16,454 bases of DNA from JAZKFT01 sp043760535 (GTDB lineage Bacteria; Bacteroidota; Bacteroidia; Chitinophagales; Chitinophagaceae): NCBI GenBank assembly GCA_043760535.1, contig JAYUOV010000103.1, positions 1-16,454 of the forward strand, read 5' to 3'. Of this stretch, positions 1 through 6,916 are shown in pieces. A program made the position numbers and the translations under genes. Within the stretch, counting starts at the first letter, position 1. Every line of letters starts with the position of its first letter. Below the pieces are notes generated by a model. The model was not told the DNA's origin. It searched no databases and saw only the letters and a list, made by a program, of their open reading frames with translations.

Positions 1-29
1 TTATAAAAATACCTGCATGGTATGGGTAA

Positions 30-112
30 CGCCCCTACAGGGCTTTTTGTGCTTTAATTTACTTTTTACCCGGGGCGTTACCCCGGGCTATTTGGTTTCG
101 CCCCTTTGGGGC
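30..112. repeat. Triple GC-rich hairpin, REP-like element
   Basis: Three GC-rich inverted repeats sit in AT-rich spacer. GCCC/GGGC pairs at 31-34 and 40-43. CCCGGGG (69-75) pairs perfectly with CCCCGGG (81-87) around a five-base loop. GCCCC (100-104) pairs with GGGGC (108-112) around TTT. No reading frame covers them. Similar runs of GCCCC/GGGGC hairpins are common between genes in Bacteroidota, where they resemble REP elements; that comparison is from memory. Neither a gene nor a T-run adjoins them, so they are not simple terminators. Confidence 0.6.
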
Positions 113-211
113 TGGTAATGTTATTCTATAGTTCCTGCCATTTTTTTTCTATTGCTCTAAAATTGTATTCCATGGTTTTGTTTGTTTATAGTAGGATTGG
201 CCTTTGCGTTA
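113..211. other. Spacer with no recognised feature
   Basis: AT-rich sequence between the two structured elements. I see no open frame of useful length, no RNA gene and no clear promoter here. Confidence 0.5.
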
Positions 212-324
212 GGGATTGTAGCGGAAATCTTTTTTTGGCCATAGCCTAAATACACCTTTAGGGGACAGGGTCTGGCCAAAAAAAATTGCAGCGAAAAGCC
301 CGACCCCGCCGTGTTTTTGCGGGG
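212..324. repeat. Nested inverted repeat plus GC hairpin
   Basis: TTTTTTTGGCCA (230-241) is the exact reverse complement of 273-284. Inside that 12-bp stem, CCTAAA (245-250) pairs with TTTAGG (257-262), giving a stem within a stem. Partial direct copies flank the structure: GATTGTAGCGGAAATC at 214-229 and ATTGCAGCGAAAAGCC at 285-300. A third stem, CCCCGC (304-309) with GCGGGG (319-324), follows. No protein frame is kept. I recall very similar sequence as a dispersed intergenic element in Bacteroidota, but could not test that. It could equally be a structured non-coding RNA or the end of a gene to the left. Confidence 0.45.
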
Positions 325-498
325 AAACGCCCAGCCTTTTCTTTCTTTCTTTAATTTTTTATTGGCTCCATTAAATGGAGTTGTGTGCTGTTAAAAAAAA
401 TGGGTTGCATTAACTTTAATCGTCTTAATTATTGACAATAAATTTTACTGTTGCCCCGTTTTAAAAGTCCGCAAAAATACAGGAATGAAGGTTTCCGT
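325..498. other. Spacer upstream of ftsX
   Basis: AT-rich DNA with homopolymer runs. No open frame or RNA gene is visible. Confidence 0.45.
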
Positions 499-506
499 TA
501 TTTTTG
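499..506 (+). promoter_or_regulatory. Possible -7 box for ftsX
   Basis: TATTTTTG matches the Bacteroidota -7 consensus TAnnTTTG exactly. It would place transcription start near 512, leaving a leader of about 50 bases before ftsX. No TTTG or TTG lies at the expected -33 spacing, so this is a half-match only. Confidence 0.3.
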
Positions 507-561
507 TCCGAAATCATAACACAGTATCTGTTTTATTTGCAATAAATAACCCTACACGTAC

Positions 562-1437
562 ATGGCACAAACAGGAAAATTTAGTTCTAAAAAAGGTAAG
601 CCATCTTACGCTATGGCCATTGTGGGCGTAACGGCCGTATTGTTTATCACCGCATTGTTTGGGTGGATTATACTTAACGCCGGCAAGTACTCTAAAGTGC
701 TGCGGGAAGATGTGGAAATACATGTGTACCTGACCAGTACGGCTCAGCAAAAAACGATAGACGAGATGAAGAATTATATAGCTGCCAAGCCATACACCCG
801 TACAGTGGAGTTTATTGGTAAAGATGAAGCCCGTAAAAGATTTATACAGGGTGGCGATAAGGATTTTATGGAGTTTTTGGACAATAACCCGCTGCCAAAC
901 GAAATTAGCCTGAAGGTAAAAAGCGATTGGGTAAACAAGGATTCGCTAAGCAATATAGCGGCAGACCTTGGTCAAAATCAATTGCTGGTACAAACTGTGG
1001 ATTACCCAAAAAACCTGGTAGAGAAAATTAATAATGTACTAAAATGGGTGATTGGAATTCTTATTGGATTGTCGATTTTATTTGGGCTACTGGCTTTGTT
1101 GATGATAGATAATACGATACGCCTAGCCATGTATAGCAATCGTTTTTTAATAAAAACCATGCAAATGGTGGGAGCTACCCGATGGTTTATAGCCAAGCCG
1201 ATGAACATTCGGGCTATTATTAATGGGGCTATTTCGGGCATTATAGCTGTGGCACTTGTGCTAGGCATCATAAACCTTGTAGAAAGGTTTGTACCTGATC
1301 TTATTATTTTAAGAGAAAACTCCAAGCTGGTTATTTTATTCATTAGTATTATTTTATTAGGTATTGGCATATCGCTGGTAAGTACGCACCGCAGTGTAAT
1401 TAAGTATTTAAAAATGCGGTTGGATGATTTGTATTGA
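562..1437 (+). CDS. ftsX: Cell division protein FtsX
   Basis: FtsX is the membrane half of the FtsE-FtsX ABC-type complex, which links the divisome to activation of peptidoglycan hydrolases. The 291-residue protein has the family layout: a short basic cytoplasmic N-terminus, membrane segment 1 at about 17-39, an extracytoplasmic domain at about 42-158 with the typical NPLP motif (109-112), then segments at about 162-182, 218-240 and 255-275. The cytoplasmic loop 183-215 (NTIRLAMYSNRF, then MQMVGATRWF) is the most conserved stretch. Family members in Bacteroidota are about 290-300 residues, so it is full length. ftsE is not beside it, which is usual in this phylum. DUF3098 and uppP follow, as in many Bacteroidota, here with a small DUF2442 gene between. 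There is no Shine-Dalgarno site. Assignment is from recognition of the family. Confidence 0.93.
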   Translation: MAQTGKFSSKKGKPSYAMAIVGVTAVLFITALFGWIILNAGKYSKVLREDVEIHVYLTSTAQQKTIDEMKNYIAAKPYTRTVEFIGKDEARKRFIQGGDKDFMEFLDNNPLPNEISLKVKSDWVNKDSLSNIAADLGQNQLLVQTVDYPKNLVEKINNVLKWVIGILIGLSILFGLLALLMIDNTIRLAMYSNRFLIKTMQMVGATRWFIAKPMNIRAIINGAISGIIAVALVLGIINLVERFVPDLIILRENSKLVILFISIILLGIGISLVSTHRSVIKYLKMRLDDLY

Positions 1438-1456
1438 TTGTAAAAATTAAGCAACC

Positions 1457-1693
1457 ATGCTTTTTGCTGTAAAATCTGTTGTAACTAAAAGCGTCTTTTT
1501 GCTTCACCTTACATTTATGAATAATGAAGAGAAGTTATTCGATATGAAGCCTTATTTGGATATAGGTATTTTTAAAGAGCTAACTGACGTTTCTACTTTT
1601 AATACTGTTACAATAAATTTTGACACCATAGAATGGGCTATTAAGGCAGATATAGACCCTGAAACATTGTATGAGGATGGCGTTAAACTTTAG
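1457..1693 (+). CDS. DUF2442 domain protein, orphan
   Basis: This 78-residue protein matches the DUF2442 pattern along its full length: an N-terminal beta strand region (VKSVVTKSVFLLHLTF), an acidic strand ending in LFDMKPYLDIGIFKEL (29-42), then the FNTVTINFDTIEW region and the closing ADIDPETLYE. The function of the family is not established. DUF2442 genes often sit directly after a DUF4160 gene in what looks like a toxin-antitoxin pair, with DUF2442 as the likely antitoxin. No DUF4160 partner is present on either side here. It starts 19 bases after the ftsX stop and could be read from the ftsX transcript. A later start at the internal ATG (residue 21) would lose the first strands, so the first ATG is preferred. 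The domain call is by eye. Confidence 0.7.
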   Translation: MLFAVKSVVTKSVFLLHLTFMNNEEKLFDMKPYLDIGIFKELTDVSTFNTVTINFDTIEWAIKADIDPETLYEDGVKL

Positions 1694-1760
1694 TTAGGGA
1701 AATGCTGTTTCATAAAATAATCAACCAATCAACTATATTGCAACCCAATTATAACCAACA

Positions 1761-2054
1761 ATGGCAGATATAAAACTAACCAAACCCACCGCTACTAAGG
1801 TAGAAACACCTAAACCGAACGCCGATAATAGCCAGATGTTTAGCAAAGGCAACTATTTGTTAATGGCAGCCGGAGCAGCAATCATCATTATAGGTATGAT
1901 GATTATGGCCGGTGGAAAAAGCAACGATCCAAAGGTGTTTGACTACGATCAGGTGTATAGCACAACCCGCATCACCATTGCTCCAATTTTAATTATACTG
2001 GGTATTTTGGTAGAAGTGTATGCCATCTTTAAAAAGTCTCCTGCTGCCGAATAA
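1761..2054 (+). CDS. DUF3098 family small membrane protein
   Basis: A 97-residue protein of the DUF3098 family, whose function is unknown. It has a polar, lysine- and proline-rich N-terminus (1-24), the family block MFSKGNYLLMAAG (26-38), a first membrane segment at about 31-50, a polar loop with the conserved GG then FDYDQVYSTTRITIAP (about 51-75), and a second membrane segment at about 72-90. The family is largely limited to Bacteroidota and its gene usually lies between ftsX and uppP, as here, which suggests a role near division or envelope synthesis; that is inference from position. The gene begins 67 bases after DUF2442 and ends 30 bases before a strong terminator. Confidence 0.85.
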   Translation: MADIKLTKPTATKVETPKPNADNSQMFSKGNYLLMAAGAAIIIIGMMIMAGGKSNDPKVFDYDQVYSTTRITIAPILIILGILVEVYAIFKKSPAAE

Positions 2055-2083
2055 CTGACAGCAATAAACATATACACATTCAT

Positions 2084-2117
2084 AGCGTTCCTTCGTAAAT
2101 CGGGGGAACGCTTTTTT
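2084..2117 (+). terminator. Rho-independent terminator after DUF3098
   Basis: AGCGTTCC (2084-2091) pairs perfectly with GGAACGCT (2105-2112) around a 13-base loop, and six Ts follow (2112-2117). It should end the ftsX / DUF2442 / DUF3098 transcript and keep uppP separate. Confidence 0.85.
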
Positions 2118-2142
2118 GTTTGGGCCTATACCTTTACTTTCG
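2115..2142 (+). promoter_or_regulatory. Possible uppP promoter
   Basis: TTTG (2115-2118) lies 16 bases before TACTTTCG (2135-2142), a 7 of 8 match to TAnnTTTG. The spacing is shorter than the usual 19-21. It sits just after the terminator and about 25 bases before the uppP ATG, where a promoter is needed. Confidence 0.3.
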
Positions 2143-2167
2143 AATCCATCTAAAACAATTCAAAAGC

Positions 2168-2968
2168 ATGGATCTTTTTCAAAGCATCATCCTTGGCATT
2201 ATAGAAGGATTAACCGAGTTTTTACCCATAAGCAGTACCGCCCACATGAAGTTTGCCAACCCATTATTGGGGGTAAACGGAACGGATCCTTTTACCGAAA
2301 TGTTTGAAGTAGTAATACAGCTGGCAGCCATTTTCGCTGTGGTAATTTTGTACTATAAAAAGTTCTTTGATTTTAAACGCATCGGGTTTTATATAAAGTT
2401 GATAATAGCCGTAATACCAGCACTGGTAGTAGGCGCTTTTTTAAAGAAGTATATAGACGGTGCTTTGGGCAACCTCACTTTTATAGCCTGCGTTATGATT
2501 GGTGGCGGTATCATCCTGTTGTTTGTAGATAAATTTTTTAACAACCAAACCGTTGTAGCCGAAGAGCAGATTACCAATAAAACAGCGTTTACCATTGGTT
2601 GCTTTCAGGTGCTGAGCATTGTTTTTCCGGGCCTTAGCCGAAGCGCTGCCACTATTATTGGTGGCATGAGCCAGAAGCTCACAAGAAGTGTGGCCGCTGA
2701 GTTTTCGTTTTTTTTGGCAGTACCTACCATGGCCGCAGCCAGTGCCAAAAGCCTGTTGGATGTGTATCAGGATCATCCTGAAGTGCTGAACACCGATGGC
2801 TTGACCACATTGCTTGTGGGCGGGGCGGTATCGTTTGTAGTGGCTTTAATTGCCATTAAATTTTTTATTGGTTTTTTAAAAAAATATGGGTTTAAAGTTT
2901 GGGGTATTTACCGCATTATAGTAGGCGGGGTAATGCTGGCTTTGTTACTTACAGGGGTTATTAAATAA
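2168..2968 (+). CDS. uppP: Undecaprenyl-diphosphatase UppP (BacA)
   Basis: UppP is an integral membrane phosphatase that converts undecaprenyl pyrophosphate to undecaprenyl phosphate, recycling the lipid carrier for peptidoglycan and other surface glycans; raised dosage gives bacitracin resistance in other bacteria. The 266-residue protein keeps both signature regions: EGLTEFLPISSTAH (13-26), with the catalytic glutamates E13 and E17 and H26, and PGLSRSAAT (154-162), with R158. About eight hydrophobic segments span the rest. Length matches the family. The ATG at 2168 is chosen; an upstream in-frame TTG at 2120 falls in the tail of the preceding terminator and would add 16 residues not typical of the family. 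In many Bacteroidota truB follows, but here it does not. Confidence 0.93.
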   Translation: MDLFQSIILGIIEGLTEFLPISSTAHMKFANPLLGVNGTDPFTEMFEVVIQLAAIFAVVILYYKKFFDFKRIGFYIKLIIAVIPALVVGAFLKKYIDGALGNLTFIACVMIGGGIILLFVDKFFNNQTVVAEEQITNKTAFTIGCFQVLSIVFPGLSRSAATIIGGMSQKLTRSVAAEFSFFLAVPTMAAASAKSLLDVYQDHPEVLNTDGLTTLLVGGAVSFVVALIAIKFFIGFLKKYGFKVWGIYRIIVGGVMLALLLTGVIK

Positions 2969-2970
2969 AT

Positions 2971-2996
2971 GGTCATTAGGTCATTAGTCATTAGGT
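2971..2996. repeat. Short tandem repeat, GGTCATTA units
   Basis: GGTCATTA occurs twice in direct tandem (2971-2986), followed by GTCATTA (2987-2993) and GGTC. The array starts three bases after the uppP stop codon. It has no coding role. Confidence 0.7.
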
Positions 2997-3086
2997 CTAT
3001 TGATACCTTAAAAGCTACGACTTTAAGAAATAGTAATTCGTTAATCCCAAATCGTAAATTGAAAATACCCATTACTACTGATTGCA

Positions 3087-3118
3087 TTTGTTGTAAAAAA
3101 TTCCATTCTTTACCTTTT
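3087..3118 (+). promoter_or_regulatory. Bacteroidota-type promoter for the lipoprotein
   Basis: TTTG (3087-3090), 20 bases, then TACCTTTT (3111-3118), a 7 of 8 match to TAnnTTTG at the standard spacing. Transcription would start near 3125, about 24 bases before the ATG. Confidence 0.5.
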
Positions 3119-3148
3119 TAATTATTTAACCCATATAAAATTAAGGTT

Positions 3149-3607
3149 ATGAAACGTGTTTTTAAATCAATAATGCTATTATCTTGCTTTGCCTTACTAA
3201 TTGCATCCTGTAACAGTTTTGGTAAAAAAGTAAATATAGATGGCACCAAAGGCGAAGTGTATTATAAAGGCGAAGGCGTAACCGAAAGCGATGCAAAAAC
3301 CTTGGGCACCTACCTTAAAGACGATCTGCAATATTTTAGCAACGACAATGTAAGCAGTGTTCAGTTATTAAAAGCAGCAAGTGGCGGGTACGATGTACGG
3401 TTTGTAGTAGATGAAAAAAAGCTAAAAACTCTGGAAAACAGCGATGCCATATTTCAATCTTTTGGCTCGGCCATGAGTATAGATTTGTATAAAAACCAGC
3501 CGGTAAATATTTTTCTGGCCGATGAAAACATGAAAGACCTGAAATTGTTGCCGTTTAATAAAAAAGCTACAGAAGATATGATGAACAAAGTTGAAGTTGA
3601 TAAATAA
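3149..3607 (+). CDS. Putative lipoprotein, unknown function
   Basis: A 152-residue protein with a lipoprotein signal: basic start MKRVFKS, a hydrophobic core, and lipobox IASC with C21 as the lipidated residue. It should sit on the periplasmic side of the inner membrane or be moved to the outer membrane. The mature part is a small alpha/beta domain. It begins with a beta strand (GEVYYKGEGVTESDAKTLGTY, about 35-54, read in two pieces), then an acidic helix and strands ending QPVNIFLADE. The EVYYKGEGVTESDAKTLG block looks like one I associate with small Bacteroidota lipoproteins of unknown role, but I cannot name the family. It stands alone with its own promoter. No catalytic motif is evident. 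Confidence 0.7.
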   Translation: MKRVFKSIMLLSCFALLIASCNSFGKKVNIDGTKGEVYYKGEGVTESDAKTLGTYLKDDLQYFSNDNVSSVQLLKAASGGYDVRFVVDEKKLKTLENSDAIFQSFGSAMSIDLYKNQPVNIFLADENMKDLKLLPFNKKATEDMMNKVEVDK

Positions 3608-4173
3608 CCAGGCAATTTTGCCAAGTCCAATGAAAGCTTACGCCATTACCGAAATCATCGAAAGTGCTATCCATCCTAAATAACCACCACCCGAAATGGT
3701 TGTTTTTTAAGCGACATTTCGGGGGTAATACATTTGAAGAATAATTTACAGGCAGTATGCGAATCCAGATTTACAACAGCAGTTGCTATATCAGATTGTT
3801 GACTGCTTAATAGTCATCCATGCTCGTTTTTTACCAGCCTCCAATGGTCTCCCATTTCGCCGGAAATAGTAAGCAATACCGATTTACCCTGCTTTGTACG
3901 TTGTTAAAGGTTTTGCAGCGGTCTTTGCTATACGGCTAATAACCCTTAACCCTGCACACATAGGGGTTAAAACGGTAGGCGTAAAAATTCTCCCAAATGT
4001 TTGGGCTGAAGTTTCTGATGGTTAATCTTTTTGTTTTGATGGGTTTTATGAGGATACAATTGTAACCAAATAACAGTAAAACAAAGTAATGCGCCAATAG
4101 ATAAGCAACCCATTAAAGAGAGATAGTAAATTAGTAATTAAAAAAATTAACTTGCTGCACTAAAATTACCTGA
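3608..4173. other. 566-base spacer with a possible gene relic
   Basis: No intact gene is seen. A perfect nine-base inverted repeat, CCCGAAATG (3690-3698) with CATTTCGGG (3715-3723), has a run of six Ts in its loop and may act as a weak terminator for the lipoprotein gene. From 3738 to 4025 one plus-strand frame stays open for about 95 codons except for two adjacent stops at 3867-3872; it has no recognised domain and may be a decayed gene or chance. A CCCAAA/TTTGGG repeat lies at 3992-4005. Confidence 0.4.
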
Positions 4174-4848
4174 ATGAATAAGCTCATTGTTTTCTGCACC
4201 ATCTTAATACTATCTGGTTGCGATTGTAATAAAACGGTAACCGAACCGCCGGCACCTGCCACATTTCTTCCGGTAACGGCTGGCAGTAGCTGGACGTATA
4301 GCACCCAAAGCTATGCTCCTGCACCTTCTATTGGTTCTTTTACCTTAAAAGCTACCGCAAAAGACACAATGATTAGCAATAAAACCTACAAGGTTTTTAC
4401 AAATACGAATGCCGATAACGAATACTACAGTGTTACCGGGACCGACTATTTCCAGCTCGGAAATCTGGCCGCCTTAAATCAGCGGCTGGAATTACTCTAC
4501 CTGAAAGATGCGGCTGTTGGTACCACTTGGACTGAAACAAAAACCATTACTTTTCCTGGCGTTACTACACCGATAAACTTGCCTCTTAATTATTCCATTA
4601 CCGAAAAGGGCATTAGTTATACTGTAGGTTCCAAAACATTTACCGACGTAACGCATGTAAAAATTACCATCGGCACATTAACTGTAATGGGTTTTCCTAT
4701 TACACCCGTAAGCGATTTTAATTACTATTATGCAAGAGGTATAGGCCGCATTTATGCCCGTACCAAACTTACTATTAGTGTGCCGCTGGCGGGTATAAAT
4801 ATTAATAATGATGATGAACTAAAACTAACGAGTTATACGATTTTGTAG
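4174..4848 (+). CDS. Putative secreted lipoprotein, unknown function
   Basis: A 224-residue protein with a very short signal peptide and lipobox LSGC (C16 lipidated). The mature part is rich in Thr, Ser and aromatic residues and strongly beta-prone, as in an exported beta-sandwich domain. It carries the pattern FLPVTAGSSWTYST (31-44), then DTMISNKTYKVF, and near the end YYYARGIGRIYARTK. Bacteroidota genomes hold many lipoproteins with an FPLxxGSxWxY start and a YxxGVG block near the end; this fits that loose group, whose role is unknown. Only two further cysteines are visible, both near the signal. No neighbour clarifies its job, and no clear promoter was found upstream. Confidence 0.7.
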   Translation: MNKLIVFCTILILSGCDCNKTVTEPPAPATFLPVTAGSSWTYSTQSYAPAPSIGSFTLKATAKDTMISNKTYKVFTNTNADNEYYSVTGTDYFQLGNLAALNQRLELLYLKDAAVGTTWTETKTITFPGVTTPINLPLNYSITEKGISYTVGSKTFTDVTHVKITIGTLTVMGFPITPVSDFNYYYARGIGRIYARTKLTISVPLAGININNDDELKLTSYTIL

Positions 4849-4860
4849 GCAGCACACTTA

Positions 4861-5230
4861 TTCGTGTCATAGCGCTTATTCGTATCCATGAACTGTAATA
4901 GATGTACACGAATTGTCTAACATTTAATATATGTAAGCATTATACAAACAAAGAATATTCCCTCACTGTTTCGTTACCACGAACGGGCAGCAGTCCTATC
5001 TCCTTACAATTATTGGTAAGGTTTTATAGTAATTCTGGTTTGAGTGCACACAAATGTACTGGTGAGTGCCCTAATGCATTAATGTGCCAGTTTGTGAGAC
5101 ACGAACCGGATGCGTTAAGTTAATTATACAGATATCAGTGAGGGTTTAAATTTGTTCTAGTTCGTGGAACACGGACCAGTGCGGATTATCCTGCTTTGAG
5201 AGGCAAGCACCTGTGCGAAAAACACGAACC
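4861..5230. repeat. Dispersed CACGAA repeats
   Basis: The core CACGAA or a one-base variant recurs in this non-coding stretch: 4907-4912, 4978-4983, 5100-5105, 5170-5175 (CACGGA) and 5223-5228. Inverted copies TTCGTG lie at 4861-4866 and 5161-5166. Three copies extend to ACACGAACC or ACACGGACC (5099, 5169 and 5222) and are followed by a similar TG(C/A)G-like tail. Copy spacing is irregular (about 50-120 bases). No gene is recognised in the interval. Confidence 0.5.
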
Positions 5231-5254
5231 TGTGAGAAAGTAAGTTGCAAATTC

Positions 5255-5279
5255 AGGGTTTCGTAAAACCCTATTTTTT
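5255..5279 (+). terminator. Terminator facing right, shared with sulfatase end
   Basis: AGGGTTT (5255-5261) pairs perfectly with AAACCCT (5266-5272) around CGTA, followed by ATTTTTT. The T-run suits rightward transcription coming from the lipoprotein side. The stem overlaps the sulfatase stop codon (5271-5273), so it may also slow leftward transcripts, though without a T-run on that side. Confidence 0.65.
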
Positions 5280-6743
5280 AAGTTTAATTTCGAGACTCCT
5301 TGCACCTTTATCGTAAAATCTTGCACCTTCTCCCACAGTATTAATGTCTCCCAATTCTATCCGGGCTTTTTTTATTCGTACCATTAGTTGATTCACAACA
5401 TCCGGGTGTTTTTCTGCCAAATTGTTAGTTTCACCAGGGTCTATATCCATATTATATAATTGTACGGTTTTAACTTCATCAATCATACGCCCCCACCATC
5501 CGGTACCATCCGGGTTTGCAGAGCGAGGAAGTATTAGTTTCCAGTTGTTTACTCTTACACCTGTAAGAAGGCAAGCATCGTAGTAAAAATAATCCTCTCG
5601 TGGACTTATATCTGTTTTTCCTATTATAAAAGAGCTTGCATTGTAACCATCAATTTTCCGATCTTTTGGCAATTCTGCCCCACCTAAATAGGCTAATGTA
5701 GGTAGTATATCCATGGTACTTAAAATTTTATCGCTTGTCCGATTTTCTTTCAACTTTCCTGGCCAACGAGCAATAAAAGGCACTCGACATCCACCTTCCC
5801 ACGTAGTCATTTTCCATCCACGTAATGGAGAAGCTGTTCCCGAATGATTACTAGGAATAAATGATGTTCCATTTGGGTTCATAGCTCTTGTTGTTTCTAT
5901 CCAAGGTCCATTATCAGAAGCATAAATAACTAGTGTATTATTGTCAATTCCTATATCTCTTAACGTTTCTAGAATTTGTCCCGTAGACCAATCTATTTCT
6001 TCTACTGCATCTCCGTAAGGACCGTACTCCGACTTTCCTTTAAAATTTTTAGAAGCACCCAACGGTACATGAGGCATATTGTGTGCTAAATAAAGAAAAA
6101 AGGGTTTTTCTTTATTTAGTTTTATCCAACTAATTGCTTCTTTAGTGTAATCAGCAGTAATATTATCCCAATTTTTTACGGTGTCTACAACAATTTCGTT
6201 ATTTCGAAAGATAGGACTCCTTTGCTTTGTGTCCTCTACATTAACTGTGAAACCATTAAATCTAGGCGTTCCATAAAAATAATCGAATCCCTGTGCATTT
6301 GGCATAGTACCCTGATCAACGCCCCCAGGGCTATCCCCATCCAAACCAAGATGCCACTTGCCTATAAGACCTGTGGCATATCCAGCCGATTTCAGTACTT
6401 CTGCTATGGTAATCTCTTGAGGGTCTGGTACGGTATGCAAGCGTTTAATATTCATTGGTTCGCCAACACGTATTGGATAGCTCCCTGTAAGCAACGCCGC
6501 CCTTGAAACACCGCAAACTGGCTGGGCGTAGAAATGGGTCAGTTTTAAACCTTCCAGCGCCATTTTGTCGACATTTGGGGTTTTAATCTTTGTAGAACCA
6601 AAACAACCAAGATCATTATATCCTTGATCATCAGTATAAATTATTATAAAATTGGGTTTTTTTATCGAATTTTGTACATGGATTTTACAACTGTTTAATA
6701 TACTTAAAATAAGTAAAATTATAATAAATAGATATTTCATCAT
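5271..6743 (-). CDS. Secreted S1-type sulfatase, lipoprotein
   Basis: A type I sulfatase that would hydrolyse sulfate esters, probably on a sulfated polysaccharide or glycan, outside the cytoplasm. Numbered from the ATG at 6743 (490 residues), metal-site and active-site elements are all present: TDDQG (37-41), GKWHLG (128-133), HNMPH (221-225), SDNG (276-279) and the lysine in RGWK (311). The formylglycine site reads CGVSRAALLTG from C77; the usual core is CxPxR or CxAxR, so Val at +2 is atypical. A hydrophobic signal ends in LNSC with C19 as likely lipid site. An upstream GTG at 6761 is possible but would place charged residues ahead of the signal. No maturase or polysaccharide-utilisation genes adjoin it. 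Its AT-rich codon use contrasts with uvrA and suggests acquisition. The substrate cannot be told. Confidence 0.88.
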   Translation of the reverse strand: MMKYLFIIILLILSILNSCKIHVQNSIKKPNFIIIYTDDQGYNDLGCFGSTKIKTPNVDKMALEGLKLTHFYAQPVCGVSRAALLTGSYPIRVGEPMNIKRLHTVPDPQEITIAEVLKSAGYATGLIGKWHLGLDGDSPGGVDQGTMPNAQGFDYFYGTPRFNGFTVNVEDTKQRSPIFRNNEIVVDTVKNWDNITADYTKEAISWIKLNKEKPFFLYLAHNMPHVPLGASKNFKGKSEYGPYGDAVEEIDWSTGQILETLRDIGIDNNTLVIYASDNGPWIETTRAMNPNGTSFIPSNHSGTASPLRGWKMTTWEGGCRVPFIARWPGKLKENRTSDKILSTMDILPTLAYLGGAELPKDRKIDGYNASSFIIGKTDISPREDYFYYDACLLTGVRVNNWKLILPRSANPDGTGWWGRMIDEVKTVQLYNMDIDPGETNNLAEKHPDVVNQLMVRIKKARIELGDINTVGEGARFYDKGARSLEIKLKK

Positions 6744-6916
6744 ATACTTATCGTTTAACACTCTTATAAGTTTGGGTAGTTATTTGAATATGGTAACTAA
6801 TTGTAAAAATTAAAAGGAAATACAAAATAGTTCTTAACACGGAAGATAATAATTTTATTTTTATTTTAAAACCATTTTGATATTACACAAAATAAACCTA
6901 ATAAATATGATAGGAA
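6744..6916. other. AT-rich spacer upstream of the sulfatase
   Basis: Between the sulfatase start and the transposase relic the DNA is very AT-rich. No gene, and no convincing promoter for the sulfatase, was found. Confidence 0.4.

Noticed and set aside
304..324. CCCCGC/GCGGGG hairpin as a simple terminator of a gene to the left
   Set aside because: No T-run follows directly and no gene end is visible to its left; it fits better as part of the repeat element.
1002..1454. A 150-codon minus-strand frame
   Set aside because: It is antisense to ftsX, which is clearly the real gene.
2441..2776. A 111-codon minus-strand frame
   Set aside because: It is antisense to uppP and shows no domain.
3630..3683. 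A 17-codon frame starting ATGAAAGCTTACGCC
   Set aside because: It is too short, with no promoter or recognisable product, and lies just after the lipoprotein gene.
3992..4005. CCCAAATGTTTGGG as an operator
   Set aside because: It is a single copy with no gene start at a suitable distance; it is likely to be chance.
4902..5123. A 73-codon plus-strand open frame
   Set aside because: It lies in the CACGAA repeat cluster, has no family resemblance and no promoter, and its sequence simply reflects the repeats.
4861..5230. Possible CRISPR array
   Set aside because: Repeat units are only 6-9 bases, imperfect, in both orientations and irregularly spaced, with no cas genes.
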